In this document: positions 13,029-25,288 of the stretch, piece by piece
How positions within the stretch are numbered: the first letter of the stretch is position 1
Layout of the letters: each line of letters opens with the position of its first letter
Source of the DNA: Solea solea
Taxonomy: Eukaryota; Chordata; Actinopteri; Pleuronectiformes; Soleidae
Reading direction: 5' to 3'
Length of the DNA: 64,000 nt
Assembly: GCF_958295425.1 (NCBI RefSeq)
Contig: NC_081140.1
Span: 14,306,087-14,370,086, forward strand
The notes under the pieces: generated by a model
What the model saw: the letters and a program-made list of their open reading frames with translations, nothing else
Databases searched by the model: none
What the model was told of the DNA's origin: nothing
Translations under genes and position numbers: made by a program

Positions 13029-13229
13029 CCTCAGGGTCTACTTCAGAAAGCCGTAAATGCACACTTACCAGGATAAGTTACACCTGGCTTGACCGAGCCG
13101 TGCCTTCTCATCCAGGTTTGATGTTCGTGCAACAGACTAAGCCGAAATGAACTCCGTAGCATAGGTTAAGGCTCGCTTTCTCAGATATTCCAGATTTCTT
13201 GATTCTACTTTCGTGCAACAGGCCCCTGG
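13029..13229. mobile_element. Possible MITE with imperfect terminal inverted repeats
   Basis: The left end CAGGGTCTACTTCAGAAAG and the reverse complement of the right end (CAGGGGCCTGTTGCACGAAAG) are similar, and the phrase TCGTGCAACAG occurs twice inside (near 13126 and 13210). This is like short fish MITEs beginning GGGCCTGTT. Target duplication not resolved. Confidence 0.45.
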
Positions 13230-13639
13230 TCTCAACTGCCTGGACTTGTGGGTGTTTCTTTTATTTTCTTATTTTTTTATTGTCTTGTTATTTGTAGAGA
13301 CTTATTTCCCACTAGTTATTAATGGTTTCATTAAACACCAAAGACAACATGAGGTAAAATACATTTATATTGAATGTGAATGACGATATGGCAGTGCCAA
13401 AGAGGGAGGGGCAGTTGTCTTCAAATGAACGCACATGCACATGCTCTCACACAAATGCAAGTACTCATTAAGAAACTAGGGTGAAACTTTGATGTATTGT
13501 CTTATTTTTCACGTCAATATTTATAGTAAAGTGCAGTTAAAAGAAAAAAAAGAATCAATATGCCTTCTTAAAGACATTTAAACATTGGCTAATACCTTGA
13601 ATTTTCAGGTCCTTTTAAGTGAACAACAGAAAGTGATTA

Positions 13640-13910
13640 GGTTTCTCTCCCACACGTCTCTAGTCTGGGCTACGTCCCCCGATCTGCTCGTCCGAAACCC
13701 CCCACCAAAGAGTTGCCTCCACCCCCGGTTACACCACCGCCCTGTAACCCCAGCGCAGTGCGGTGACCGCGGCCCGGCCACCCTCTGCGCATCCACCGAG
13801 TAAATCGGAGAGATTGCAGAGAGATTACACACACAACCACACACAACCTGTCGACTCCTCCCACGACTTCTCCACTTGTGCCGCTGACGTCGACGCGACA
13901 TCACATGGGC
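13640..13910. other. CpG-rich island-like patch
   Basis: About 270 bp with many CpG dinucleotides (for example GACCGCGGCCCGGCC and GCCGCTGACGTCGACGCGAC) in otherwise CpG-poor DNA. Frames are open on both strands over part of it, but none shows a domain. It could be a promoter-type CpG island, an unmethylated regulatory element, or a young transposon. No TATA box or neighbouring exon identified. Confidence 0.4.
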
Positions 13911-15289
13911 TTTTCTGTTAATGCACCACTGTGTACACGGGAGTTGTGTTTATGCCAAAAGCAAACAGCTCTCACTTCAAAGAGAATCGGAGACCTAAAG
14001 CATGGAAGTCACTTTTACCTCACACACTCGCATCGCATGCATATACGTCTGAGGACACATTTCTAACACGACCCTCGACATTAAACATCAAAAACACAGA
14101 ATTTCAGAATAATTACACAAATTACCATATTTTCATTCTTTTTTTTTTTTTGCAGTTCCTCATTAACACAAGGAAACAAAGAAAAGAAAGTAGGCCGCTG
14201 TTTATCTTGTCAGGGATTCGCTTTTTTTGCACATTACTAAGAGGTCAAATCATACGATGCTTTGGTCATGTGTGCGAGAGGCACACATTGTTCTCCAGTG
14301 CAGGCGACCATATGGTGTTTTGTGGAGCTTTGATTTCACCACAGTGTACTGTGCTACCCTGGTGGTCCATTGTATCAAGGTTATTCAATCCCCTGAAATA
14401 AAGGGAACAAGCTTTATAAGATGTTAACACCTTCCACTTCAGTAACCTCTACACTGAGCTGTAGCCCACCTTTTCTCCAGCACTGATAGATCCTTTGGAA
14501 GAAGGGGAGGGGGTGTGCGACTTAGTTATTGGCGCAATAATCGATGACGTAATTAGAAAAAATCCATTTGCCTTATTATAACGTGATTTATAACGAGCAT
14601 ACAATCATGTAAAACATCCAGGAATCGAGCATTTGGTGGATGGTATGTGTCATATGGAATCTCACGGGATGGTTCTCGGAGCTAAATAGCTGTAGGACCA
14701 AAAATATCCACGTTTTTTTTTCCCCAACACTGTTCTGCAACCAAATGGAAATAGTTTTCAACTATTGCTCATAGACTCTCATTCATTTATCTATTTAGAA
14801 TATAAAAAAAATCACTAAAACACTGCAGAGTTTCCTTGTCGTAACATATAAGGCACAACATTGCCAAAAATATGAAAAAGGTTAGATGAACTGGTAAAAT
14901 AAAGCTGAATCAAATATCACCTTCCCTCTGGAGACCTGAGCCGTTGCTCTGCCAATGTGCCGTTCTTACTGAGGGACCAAACTGCCGTTACAGCAGATAG
15001 CAATTAAAGACAAGAAGGTCAGAACTGCCAAGGGAATTGTAAACCCATTCATACAGAGATGAATGTTCCACTCTCTGTGCTCTGTGCATGTACGCGCCCA
15101 CACACACACACACACATTTGCACAGCATTCAAAGTGAGGACATTCATGGACATAATGCATTCCCGAGCCTCTTACCCCAACCTTAACCATGACAATCAAA
15201 TGTTTGACCCTTACCTTTGCACTAACCCTAACCTAAACCCAATTCAAGCCCTTTGTGATGTGAGTCCTCACAAACTTACATGGGCAAGA

Positions 15290-15323
<34 letters not shown>

Positions 15324-16672
15324 CTGTGCTCATAAAAGTGCGCATTCATGCACAGCAGCAGGTGTTGGTAAACATTTACTGTGAGTGGTAACAAGCTGCT
15401 TGTCAGTCAAACCCTCGGTACGTTCTTTTCAGTATTCCGTTCGTTGTCGTCCGACTTGGTAGCTTTTTTTAATCAGCTGCTCAGATTTCCCAAATCACCC
15501 GTCTTTGACAGATTTATTTAAGTGCACGACTCGCATGGCAAGCGCGGCTGTAAACATAGCGGCAGAGGGGTTTCGCTCACTTGGTTCAGCATGCCGATGC
15601 AGTGGCATGTATTTTACATAGAGAACAACATTTCCATGCGGCTCTGTTTAAGTGTTATAACTTCACTTTCACCGTTTTGTCGAGGATATTTTCTTCAAAA
15701 TAAGTGATATTATTTATTTGGCTTTGCTATTAATCCACATTGTCTGGATGTTTCTGGTTAAACAAATATGTGTATCTTAAATCTGTGGATTCTGCTTGTT
15801 TTGGAAACAGATTTATGGGCCAGTCTGCCAGGATAGAATTAAACCAGCTTTCCCGACGTGTGATTCCGACAGATCCGACATGTGATTCTACGTTATGCTA
15901 AAAGAAGTAGTTGTCATATTATGTATTTATTTATTATCTCACAAGATATTTGTTTTTCACAGTTTGAGTTATTAGGCCCGTATTCAAATCGATGCATTCG
16001 GGAGGCACGGTGTGATAGAGGCGATCAATGAAATGAAGTTATGTCATCAAAATTAAGTGAGTATGCTACAAGTAATCATAGAGCCACTGTAGCCTGGTAG
16101 CTATGCAACAGAAATGTCTAGTGAAGGATCACCAACTGTAGATCTGCAATTATATGCACAGATTTTCTGAAACGGTCAGTGTTTTTCTATCCAACCTGTA
16201 CAGAGGCTTAGTAATGTGCACCCTTTGAACAGATGTGCGCCACAAAATGTAGTTCGTGTGACTCATCTGTGTGTTTTTATCCCGTCTGCGGTCCTCTGTG
16301 ATTTTGTTTTGGCATCAATTGGAAGGTCTAAAAACATTGAGTTTAAGTAAATGCACCTTTTTGTGTTTTTATCCGCTGCTGTTACACAAACATTGGAAGT
16401 TAGTTGTATAAGTTATTACAGATAAGCAGCTTAATGGTGTGAATAAAGAGAAGCATCTTGTTGCTGCTTCCCATCTGTTATTGTATTAATATTTGCTTTT
16501 ATCGAGGAACGTTGTGTGTGGTTTCCTCAACAGACCACACATACCACCTATTGTGTGCTCTTTCTACTGTTTTTCCAGTGTAATGAAAAGCAAAGGCTTA
16601 AGTGATGTTTCAGTCGTGTGATTTCTAAATGCCGTCCTTGATGAGTTGAATCAATTTCCGTAGCATTTAAAC
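13911..16672. other. Intergenic, no gene seen
   Basis: The 156-codon plus-strand frame at 13931-14401 contains a poly-T-encoded Phe run and no recognisable domain. CA tracts at 15097-15116 and 15291-15317. Telomere-like CTAACCC words (near 15223-15240) are isolated and not an array. Confidence 0.45.
15291..15317. repeat. (CA)n microsatellite
   Basis: Thirteen CA units, then a GCACAC interruption. Confidence 0.95.
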
Positions 16673-16975
16673 CAGCGGTGTCAAACATACGGAACCAGCC
16701 CATCCAAGGGTCCAATCCGGTTTATTGTGATTACAGTCTGCTCATAATGTGAACAACTGTATTTGTCAGTTTCAGATACTGTGTGACTAACTGTTTTGTG
16801 CCTTTGTAGATCCAACTGGGACCTGTAAGTTGTAATGCACATGTGGAAATAGGTAAACTTGGGCATCCTTTTGTATAAATTCACTTACTTTTCTCAAGAA
16901 ATGTCAGGTTGTTCATTATTCGTTTTGTAAAAAGATACTTAATTAAATGTAAAACAAAGGGAAACATAGGGCGAT
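16673..16975 (+). mobile_element. hAT-type repeat, left end and part of body
   Basis: Begins CAGCGGTGTCAAACATACGG, then CCAAGGGTCCAATCCGGTTT, very like the fish hAT repeat starting CAGNGGTGTCAAACATACGGCC. Further matches from memory are ATGCACATGTGGAAATAGGT, TTCTCAAGAAATGTCAGGTT and TTTTGTAAAAAGATA. The right terminal repeat was not found. No transposase. Confidence 0.6.
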
Positions 16976-18778
16976 TTTGTTGTTCATAGGTTGTTTTTGT
17001 GTTGGTTTGGTGTGTTTGAGTGCTCATTGTTACTATTACACAGCAAAAGTTCAGTGACATTTTTATTTGTCTACGCTAGAAAGCAAATACTGATACTGAC
17101 GTAATGACACACAATAAATAAATCAAATAGGTGTGTGGTGTTTACCTCCTGGAGGAAATGTCTGGGGACCCTGTGCTGAACCAGTTCAAGAACATACCCA
17201 ACTTGTTGGCTCTGCTGAGCTTTTCCCCAATCGGATTCCCCCCCCAGCCTTGAAACCTTTGATCCTTTTCTCACCAGATGTCATGTTATTGTGCGGTTGC
17301 TTGTTTTCCATCTTCCTCCCATCAGCATCTTTGCTCCCCCTCAGCCCCACTTTCAGCTCTCCTGTTCACACTCTTCAGTAGGTCTTTGTGTCCATCCCCG
17401 AAGGCTCTCGTCCTCTTGTTCAGAAGCTCACTCAAGGAAAAGGTAGTTCAAGGAAAAATGTTTTTGTGGGGAAAAAATTGCACAGGGTGGGGGGGATGGT
17501 TTATGTCCACACGGTAGTTTGTGAGGCAGCCTGTCGTGGATTTTGTGTCATCTTCATCGGGCTCATGGAACTTATTCAAAAAGGAAAACCGTATTGTCAA
17601 ATATTGCAGGCATTAAGGGAATAAGAATACATTGCGTACATAACAAAACAAAACCTCTCATAATGTGAACGTACACTCATGGCAAATACTTTAAATTCTG
17701 GGCTACATTGTTTTTGGCAATGAATTAAGCACAAAAACGGGGATTAAACCCATTGCTGGGAAAGCTCTGGGTTATAGACAGTTAACTGCACTGATTTTCT
17801 TCATAAAAAAAAAACAATATTGTAATAAGTGAAGTCCCTGCTTCTAATTTGAACATTGTCAATACTATTTGGCTCTAACTTGCTTCATTTGTTCTTTGTG
17901 TTTGTTTGTTTGTTTTTTATCTACCTGGAGATGGCAGAGAAGGGAGACAGGGGAAGTGAACATTAGAATGATGGATAGTAAGCCAGAGTAGAAAAAGGGT
18001 AATTATTTTTCATAATGTGAACAAAGAACTGGTATGCAGTCCAGTCCAAGGACTATCAAAGCAAACACACTCCACTATGAAAGTGTCACACACACACACA
18101 CACAAACACGGAAACAAAGGGATGAAAGGATGATCCAGTAGTGAGGGAGTAGGAAGACAAAGGATGGTACAGCTGGAGCTGACCTTCAAATTTGTGGAAT
18201 CAAGTGAGATGGTAGATGGAGGATAAGCAAGCAAGCAAGAGAAAAAGGTTAGAAGAAAAGTGGATGAAAGAGGGACACATCTTCCACCGTCGGTTCTCAA
18301 GATTGTTACAAGTGAAAGTACAAATGTGTGAAAGGCTTGTACAGATCAGCTCAGAGAAGAAATAAAAACATAAAAAAAAAACACGATGAGACTATACTAA
18401 GAATATAAACAAAGTGTTAAAAACACTTACGTTTGTGCATTACTATAAAATAGTTATAGGTAGTTTGTCCTTAACTTAAAGGTAATATAATAATAAGAGA
18501 GTCTCAGAGATGGATATAGGTGAATATACAGTCAAATACCACAGACATAGGAAGAGGATGTGGGAAGGCTTTGTTGGCACATAAGAGATGTGGTAAGGCA
18601 GAGAGGAATAAAAACAATGCATGGCCATATTCAGAATATCATCACTACAGTACACCCTTATATAGACCACCAATAGATTTGTTTTTTTAGCAGTGTTATA
18701 ATGACATGCAGTACAATTATTTCTGAATCACTTTGTTGGAACACATTCAGAAAATATGGGAAACATGTATGCATGTTG
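16976..18778. other. Intergenic, no gene seen
   Basis: Short frames only. A (CA)n tract lies at 18088-18106 and an AAGCAAGCAAGC run near 18225-18240. The phrase CATAATGTGAAC recurs at 16743, 17658 and 18010, which may mean small related fragments. Confidence 0.4.
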
Positions 18779-19120
18779 AACCCCTTGACACCTAAGTCTC
18801 AAAAGTGACTTCCTGCTTATTTTAACCATAAAAGGGCCAGAAAATGTCCTTTGAGAGAGTGCTTTTGCTCATTTTTTCCAGAATAACTTTCAATATCTGG
18901 CAGTTATTTACAAGTTACTGCATGTTAAAATGGTGTATGTACGGGAACACTAGATTTTGCGTGTTAAATTTTAAATTTGAAACAGTATAAAACATATTTA
19001 AAATCACATTTGTCTTATGAGTCTTTGTCTCAATGTCCAAAAACAGGCCAACAATTGGAAACTCCTCTCCGGTGACGAAGGTGATAACGTTGTTTTTTTT
19101 TTCCAGGTTTTATAGGTTAA
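18779..19120 (+). mobile_element. Unknown dispersed repeat family, copy 1
   Basis: Starts AACCCCTTGACACCTAAGTC. Shares with the copies at 36811 and 42048 the segments ATAAAAGGGCCAGAAAATGTC, CCAGAATAACTTTCAA, TGGCAGTTATTTACAA, TACTGCATGTTAAAATG, GAACACTAGATTTTGCGTGTT and CAGTATAAAACATATTTAA. It diverges from the others after ~19010. Non-coding. Confidence 0.65.
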
Positions 19121-19380
19121 AGTGTATTTAACCTGGAAGTATTTAGTGTGACATACTCTTGAACACTTGAACAATAGCACAACCCTGGCTCTCTTAAAAA
19201 AAAGAGGTATATTATACCTGGTTTATTTAACAAATAAATGCTTGCGTTAAACTCGTTCACCGTTTGGTATAAGCCCATCTTTCAGTGACATCATTATTAT
19301 AAAAATTCCAATGAACACTGAATATGACGAACATAAAAACTACAAAGCTGCTGGTGCCCTGAGACTTTTGTGCAGTACTG

Positions 19381-19444
19381 CGTGTGTGTGTGTGTGCATG
19401 CGTGTGTGTGTGGCACGTGTGTGTGTGTGTGTGTGCGTGTGCGC
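19381..19444. repeat. Interrupted (TG)n microsatellite
   Basis: GTGTGT blocks broken by GCATGCGT and GCACGTGT; alternating purine-pyrimidine sequence that can form Z-DNA. Confidence 0.9.
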
Positions 19445-19578
19445 GTGCCTTGCTGTGAAGCTGGATAAGGCAGCATTGACGTCTGATTACTATCCTTTTT
19501 GGCGTCTGCCTTCACCTGTGCTCCTTATCTCCGCTCCTCCTCCTCCTCCTCCATTTCATTTCCTCTTTCATCTCCTCT

Positions 19579-19606
19579 ACATTTCACGTTACGTGACGTG
19601 AAATGT
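19579..19606. repeat. Perfect 11-bp hairpin, 6-nt loop
   Basis: ACATTTCACGT (19579-19589) pairs with ACGTGAAATGT (19596-19606); the loop is TACGTG. Confidence 0.8.
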
Positions 19607-21340
19607 GCTGCTCTTTGAGAAAAAGACAGCAGCTGCATAATGAACTGACGAGCCATTATTTACCCAGCATCCTGACCAGGTTTGTCGCATTGTGCAATGT
19701 GGGAAGAAGAGCAAGTTCTTGTTCCACAAACCATCTCTTCATATCTTCTGCTGTTTTGTGCAGTGCATATGCCAGAAAAAGTGTTGCCATGCCTACCGGT
19801 AAAAACATTTGATAGGTGGATCTGGAACAAACCTTGAATGATAATATCTCTATTGTAAAGCTTCTGGGGTTTTTTAAGCTCTTTCAGTTTCAAGGTGTAT
19901 AACTTGTTTATACTCCAGTAATTATAATGTGCTGTGCAACGTCCTTTAAATTTCATCCACTTTTTAAATAGAATTCCAGCCTGAACTATATTTTCTCCTA
20001 TTCAGCCTGTGACTTATTGGACCTGTATCTCTTTTTTTTCTCTTTGACTTTGAGAGTTTATTTCTCTTTTCTACCTCTATTCTGACACGTTCTCCTTGGA
20101 GACTTTATAGCAGCATGCTTTTTGTTACCTTTTCAAGAGAAATGACAGCTTCTAATTTTCTGTTTTATATACATGTAACTGGGAAACGCGGCCGTTACTT
20201 CTAAGCTACGACGTCGACATTCTACGGGACCACAAAGTCAGGCGTTACTGTCACTGCAATAGAAAGTTCAATGCCAATCAAGCAGTCATCACACTTTCAA
20301 CAAGCTCGCAGAAGTGATACATGTATCAGTCTGCCGTCTCATGGCACTATTCTTCTAACACATCTGCAGCTTGTCGGTGAAGCTGAGAGTGCGTTGCTGT
20401 GGGGGGGATCTAAAATAAAAGCCTTCTCTCGGTGGTTTAACCACACATCTTAGTTTGACACTTTCTTGTAAACCTATTAACTGTGTGAGACAAACCAAAC
20501 CAACCCATCCCACCCAGAGAATCACAGCACCAGTAAAGGGAGGAGGACAGTGGACAGGAGGCAGGTCGGATAGTCGCTCGTTTAAATGAGATTTTACATT
20601 TATTGTAGTGGGATATTATCGCGTATATTGCGCGAGAAAACTGTTATTCCTCGGGCAATATTGTGTTAGATTCTTCTGGGCTCAAGCTTCCTGTATCATC
20701 ATGCTGTTATTTTTAGAACGAGTCCTTTTTTTACATTCAGGAATGTAAAACTCGGTAAGATTAATGATCGAATAGTGACCTTAAAATGGGCAAAAGGCCA
20801 CTCACTCACTCACTGACTGACAACTCCAGTCCTTACATTTAAAGGAAGCTCCACTGAAAGCAGACACCAGAAAAAAACACCTAATTGCTGTAAATCTATC
20901 GGCACCTGTCCTTATTTATGATTCATGCACTTTATTGTAGTCAGCCATGCAAATATTCTCTCTCTTACTGGTTTCTGTAAAAAACAAAAATACAACAGAA
21001 TACATTCCCTTCTACTGATCACGTCATTACTGGACAAAAACATTTTCATCCTGGCAATGAAAACGACTCCTTTCTTGAGTTTTTCTCTTGAGATGTGGCT
21101 ACATCTGATTTATTGATGTGGATCAGAGACAGATTGTTGTAATGGACACAAGAGGAGGAAAAAAAACCAAACTGTGAGTGACAAGAGAAGACAAAATTGT
21201 TCTGCCACCAGAGAAGAGCAGATGAGAAATGACAGTGGTAAGGCTGATGTCTTTGGCTACTGCAGCAAAATACACACAGTGGCCCTCATTTATCAGACTT
21301 GCATAGAAAAGAGTGCAGATTCAGGTGCAGGAATTGCTGC

Positions 21341-21386
21341 GTGACAAGTCTCACATGTGATTCATGACACATGTGAGACTTGTCAC
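21341..21386. repeat. Perfect 19-bp hairpin, 8-nt loop
   Basis: GTGACAAGTCTCACATGTG (21341-21359), loop ATTCATGA, then its exact reverse complement at 21368-21386. No mismatch or bulge. It lies just upstream of a Myb/SANT-like frame (21406-21618). Confidence 0.95.
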
Positions 21387-21405
21387 CCAAGGTAATTAAT
21401 TTTGT

Positions 21406-21618
21406 TTGTCAGACCCGAAAAGTCTGATCAAAGGAAGTCGGACCGCAACGGCGTGGAGAGAAATGAATGCTGCAGTCAACAGCGATGGCGTTGACGAGAG
21501 AAGTCCAGCTGAGATTTTAATATTTAATTTATCCAACCGCTGTCGTCGGGTAGAGCCCAGCCTGACACTGAGCCAGACTGAGGTGGCGCTGAGGGAACTC
21601 CTTCAGTGTCAGACATAA
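21406..21618 (+). pseudogene. Possible relic of a Harbinger-type Myb/SANT-like DNA-binding gene
   Basis: The 70-codon frame contains SRTATAWREMNAAVNSDGVD followed by ERSPAEI. This resembles the pattern AW.E...AVN...(V).R...EI.KKW of the Myb/SANT-like domain in PIF/Harbinger transposons and derived fish genes such as NAIF1-like proteins. The expected KKW after EI is absent (ILIFNLSNRC), so the domain appears broken. The surrounding DNA has higher GC than neighbouring stretches. No transposase found nearby. An unrelated chance frame remains possible. Confidence 0.35.
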
Positions 21619-22918
21619 GTGATGGAGGAAACGGAGACAGTGGCTGAACCGGATAATGATTGATATTGAAATGTGCCAATGTCTGTGGAATTAGAATATT
21701 TTAAATTCACCTTTGGCACAGCTCCTTGAGATAGCATACACAGTACCATATGGACATTTCTTGCCACCACAGACTAGCCTGGAACAGCTATGAAATGATT
21801 CTAATGGCAGAAGTCCTGGAAAAACAGGCAGAAATGTGTCCGTTAATGACTCTCTGTTTGCAATAAATGACACATTAAAAGAGATCACTGGGAAAAACTA
21901 GAATGAGCATCAAATAAAAGAAATTTCAATCAATATTGTGCAGTGAACATCCTACTTGCCAAACATCATACTGACATTTTAGAAGCACTGGACGATGTCT
22001 TGTCTCCTCATATTGCTCTCTGATGGGGCTGCACCTTACAGGGCTCAACGGGCTCGTCTGGCTGGGCTTTGTTTCCTGTTCTTATTTTATACAGAATCTC
22101 ATGTGCCAAAATGATGTCACTCACATTTTCCGGTGTTTACAGCAGGCTTCTCCCCACTGCTCACAAACGCGGTCCTCTGCCCTTTAGCAGCGTGATGCAG
22201 TGCTCCCGCATGTGTAATTGCACACTGAATGAATGTAAACTGCTCGTAATTATGCCACTAGTAGTCTGGGCTATAAATAAAAGAGAAATTAATCCTACAC
22301 CTTAACATACACATCTTTAAGTGCCGAATATGCGACAGTACATGATTATTGTGTAATCTTTCAGCCAAAATTTAATTTAAGATTTTGTATGCAATATGTA
22401 ATTCAACTGTGAGTGTGAACTGCATTAGTATGATCTAATTACAATTATCCACATAGCCATACACTGCACTCTATACACAAATATATATGTACACTATGCC
22501 AAGTACACCCACTTTTTTTGGTGTATGCAATGAATGCCTCATGGATGACAGTCACCACAGTAGCTCAGAAAACATGAAGATAATAATTATTGTTTATCAT
22601 TGTTTTCATTTTTTTTTTAAAACCCTACTGATTATGCATTCGTCATAGTGGCTTCTTCTGTACTTTTATTTTGATATTTTTTACCTATATTTATTATTGT
22701 TATAGTCATATTATTTCATTTCAATAACTGTTTATCTTTGCAGAGAATACTTTTTTTTTTGCATTGTATTAAGCCGTGACGTCCGTGAGTCACATTTGCA
22801 GGGAAGTCTGAAAACTCCATTTTCTTTTTCAAATTAAAATATCAATATTTGGCACCAGCAAAATAATTAGTGTACCTTATTGATGTGTCTTATTGATTTT
22901 TTTTTGGTCCCACCACTG
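21619..22918. other. Intergenic, no gene seen
   Basis: AT-rich, with long T runs near 22609-22618 and 22751-22760. No supported coding region. Confidence 0.5.
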
Positions 22919-23290
22919 TCAGGGCTTCAGACTAACTTTTTACATTTTTTACAGTGGTGCACCTAACTTTTTTTTTTAGGTGCACCCAAATCTTTCATTG
23001 CTTCGCCTTTAACGCCATAAGGTCACCTTTTAATCGCTCTCCATAACATTCATATAATGCGAATGATTTTTAAACAAGAATAAGGTGTAGAGAAATGCTT
23101 GTCTTTAATTGAAGCACGATTATATAGTAAAATAAAAATAGCGTTTAAAGTGCTTCACTGAGCTGAAATCGAACGTTTCAAACTAAAACATTAAGCGAAA
23201 TACAACTTTTCCAAATAAAGGTGCTTGTGCTTAAAGTGCTTCACTGAACTGAAATTCAACATTTCAAATCTCAAAGGATGATTTCAGATT
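22919..23290 (+). mobile_element. Probable degenerate DNA-transposon fragment with internal duplication
   Basis: Starts CAGGGCTTCAGACTAACTTT, a hAT-like end, followed by an 11-bp hairpin (GGTGCACCTAA / TTAGGTGCACC, 22956-22986). A ~38-bp segment beginning AAAGTGCTTCACTGAGCTGA occurs twice (about 23147 and 23235) in the same orientation. No coding capacity. Confidence 0.4.
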
Positions 23291-25280
23291 CCTCAGAGGA
23301 CCACGTTTTCTACACACAGGGGTTCCGAGTTCGGTCGGTGTCACCTCAAATCAGAATTTGCCGTGGTTACTTTTAGTTGTCAGGAAGTGATGTGTATTTG
23401 AGCTACAGTGGCTACAATCACAACAATGTGTTTTTTTCCCCCGCCACACGCCTGCAGGACGTCACACTGGGGTCGATTCCAGCTTTGCTTTTCAAGATTT
23501 ACAATCAAAATTGGGACACCCCTAATCTTTACCCAAACGTCATCTAGTAGAGGACATGATATCTGCATTTACTATAAGAGCCAATCAGCTGCAGAGAAGA
23601 AATTGACTCCTGCGAGCAAATGGCATCAGAAAATCAAGACTGTGGCAAATGGGCAGAAATCTACAATGGTTAGTGACATTGCTGGTGGAAAATAATGAGG
23701 GGAATGTGTTGCTTGTCAGAGGAATTGTTCATGCAGCTCAGTAACTTCAGTTGGCCTTGACACGCAGCTCTCAACATATCACTGTACAGTGTACACTCTT
23801 GCTAATTTTCACTCCCCACAGTCTCTAGCATATCAAAACCTGCAAGCCAGTAAGTTTCAGGGCAAAAATGATGAAAGGGTTCACTGTTCCAGGGAAAGGA
23901 TTCTCATTGTGGGTCGGCTCTTGTGGCCTTACTAAATATTACTAAACTCTCTCCTCAGTACAAGATTTAAACATTGAACCATGAATATAAAGGCATTAGT
24001 TAATGAGGGACGGCTCATAATCACTGAAAGTTCTCACTCCTAATGTTCTCAGCAAGAGATTAAAAACACATTTGAGTAGAACGTGTTCCGTCACCGATTT
24101 ATCGTCTCGTGTCATAATGTTAAAGAAAGTTGGAAAAAATAATTTGGTATCCATCCCGTTTATGGCTATTGTTTCTTTTTTCTTCCTGGGTCATGCTCCA
24201 CCTGTCCGCATTTCATCCAAGTGTCATGAAAAGATTTCCACAGTAACCCTGCTTCTCGACAGCTCAGATATAAATAGCCTCCTTGTCGGATGTACGCAGA
24301 AGTCAATATACTGTATGTACAAGTGAAATGAATAGTGAGTAAAATGGACTTGAGCGGTCATAAGTTGGTTTTTTTTCAGAATGTCGAGTTTTATTTGTGC
24401 TTCTCCTTTTTGAGTCTGAGTCTATAAACACTCAGTATCTTTACTAGTACTGGTGTAATCAGCTGTAATTGCTTCTTTTAGTATCAACTGGTAGCTATTT
24501 ATGTTCAATTTTGACTCAGAAGCTGGCATCCAGGAGAAAGAAGTCAACATCCACGGTACTAAACAGCTTATCAACACTAGAGTTGTAGTGCATACTGATT
24601 TAAATCATTTTTGTTTAGAGTAGCATTTCAGATTTTGCCCAAATCAACAGAGGCGTGTTTTTAAATGTGTAAATCAAATATTTCTTCCCTAATTTCTAAC
24701 TGCCTCTCTATCACCAATTACCACTTCTATGATTCATTAAATTGTGTTAATTCTCTATAGCTTATCCCCTAAATGTTCACAGGGGTAGACTGGAGCCTAT
24801 TCCAATCCATCACAAGGCCTAGAATGTAAAATAACAATGCATTAAACCCAATTTTGCAAGTTATCTCAAAATTCCTCTTTTAAAAAAAGAGAGGGAGAGA
24901 GAGAGAGATATGCCTCTTCAAAGCTCTCAGAATTAAACCGCCTCTTCATGGTGTGAAATTAAGTTTTGAGACTGATCTGCAATACATTTTTACATAAAGA
25001 TGGAAACATCATCCTGAGTGGTGATGGCTGATAGGAGGCGCCTGCATGACGAGTAAACATCAAGGCAAATACGCACTGGCCCCCGTGGGTACTAATATCC
25101 GCTGTTACTGGCTGACCAGATTGTTCATCTTTGATAGTATTGTTTTGATGAAACTGCGCTCCAGCTAGACCCTGATGACTTGTGAAGTTCCCTTCTGCTT
25201 TCATCTTATCATAGGAGTTAACTGTTCATTGTTTTTTGTTTTTTTCAAACGCAGACACCGTGTTTGTGTAACTACAGCTC
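23291..25280. other. Intergenic, no gene seen
   Basis: The 95-codon frame at 23408-23695 has no recognisable domain. Near 24763-24826 a fragment (AGCTTATCCCCT, GGAGCCTATTCCA, CCATCACAAGGCC) resembles the 3' part of the SINE family at 62958-63295. A GA-rich tract lies at 24888-24908. Confidence 0.4.
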
Positions 25281-25288
25281 ATAACAGT

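Larger units (their letters stand above)
19121..21300. other. Intergenic, no gene seen
   Basis: Contains a TG/CG-interrupted microsatellite (19381-19444), a (TCC)n run (about 19530-19550) and an 11-bp hairpin (19579-19606). CTCACTCACTCACTGACTGA occurs near 20800. No supported coding region. Confidence 0.45.

Noticed and set aside
13931..14401. 156-codon plus-strand open frame
   Set aside because: No domain, a Phe run encoded by poly-T, overlapping open frames in other phases, and no splice or start-site support.
15215..15245. CTAACCC words suggesting an interstitial telomere repeat
   Set aside because: Only two or three scattered, imperfect units; no tandem array.
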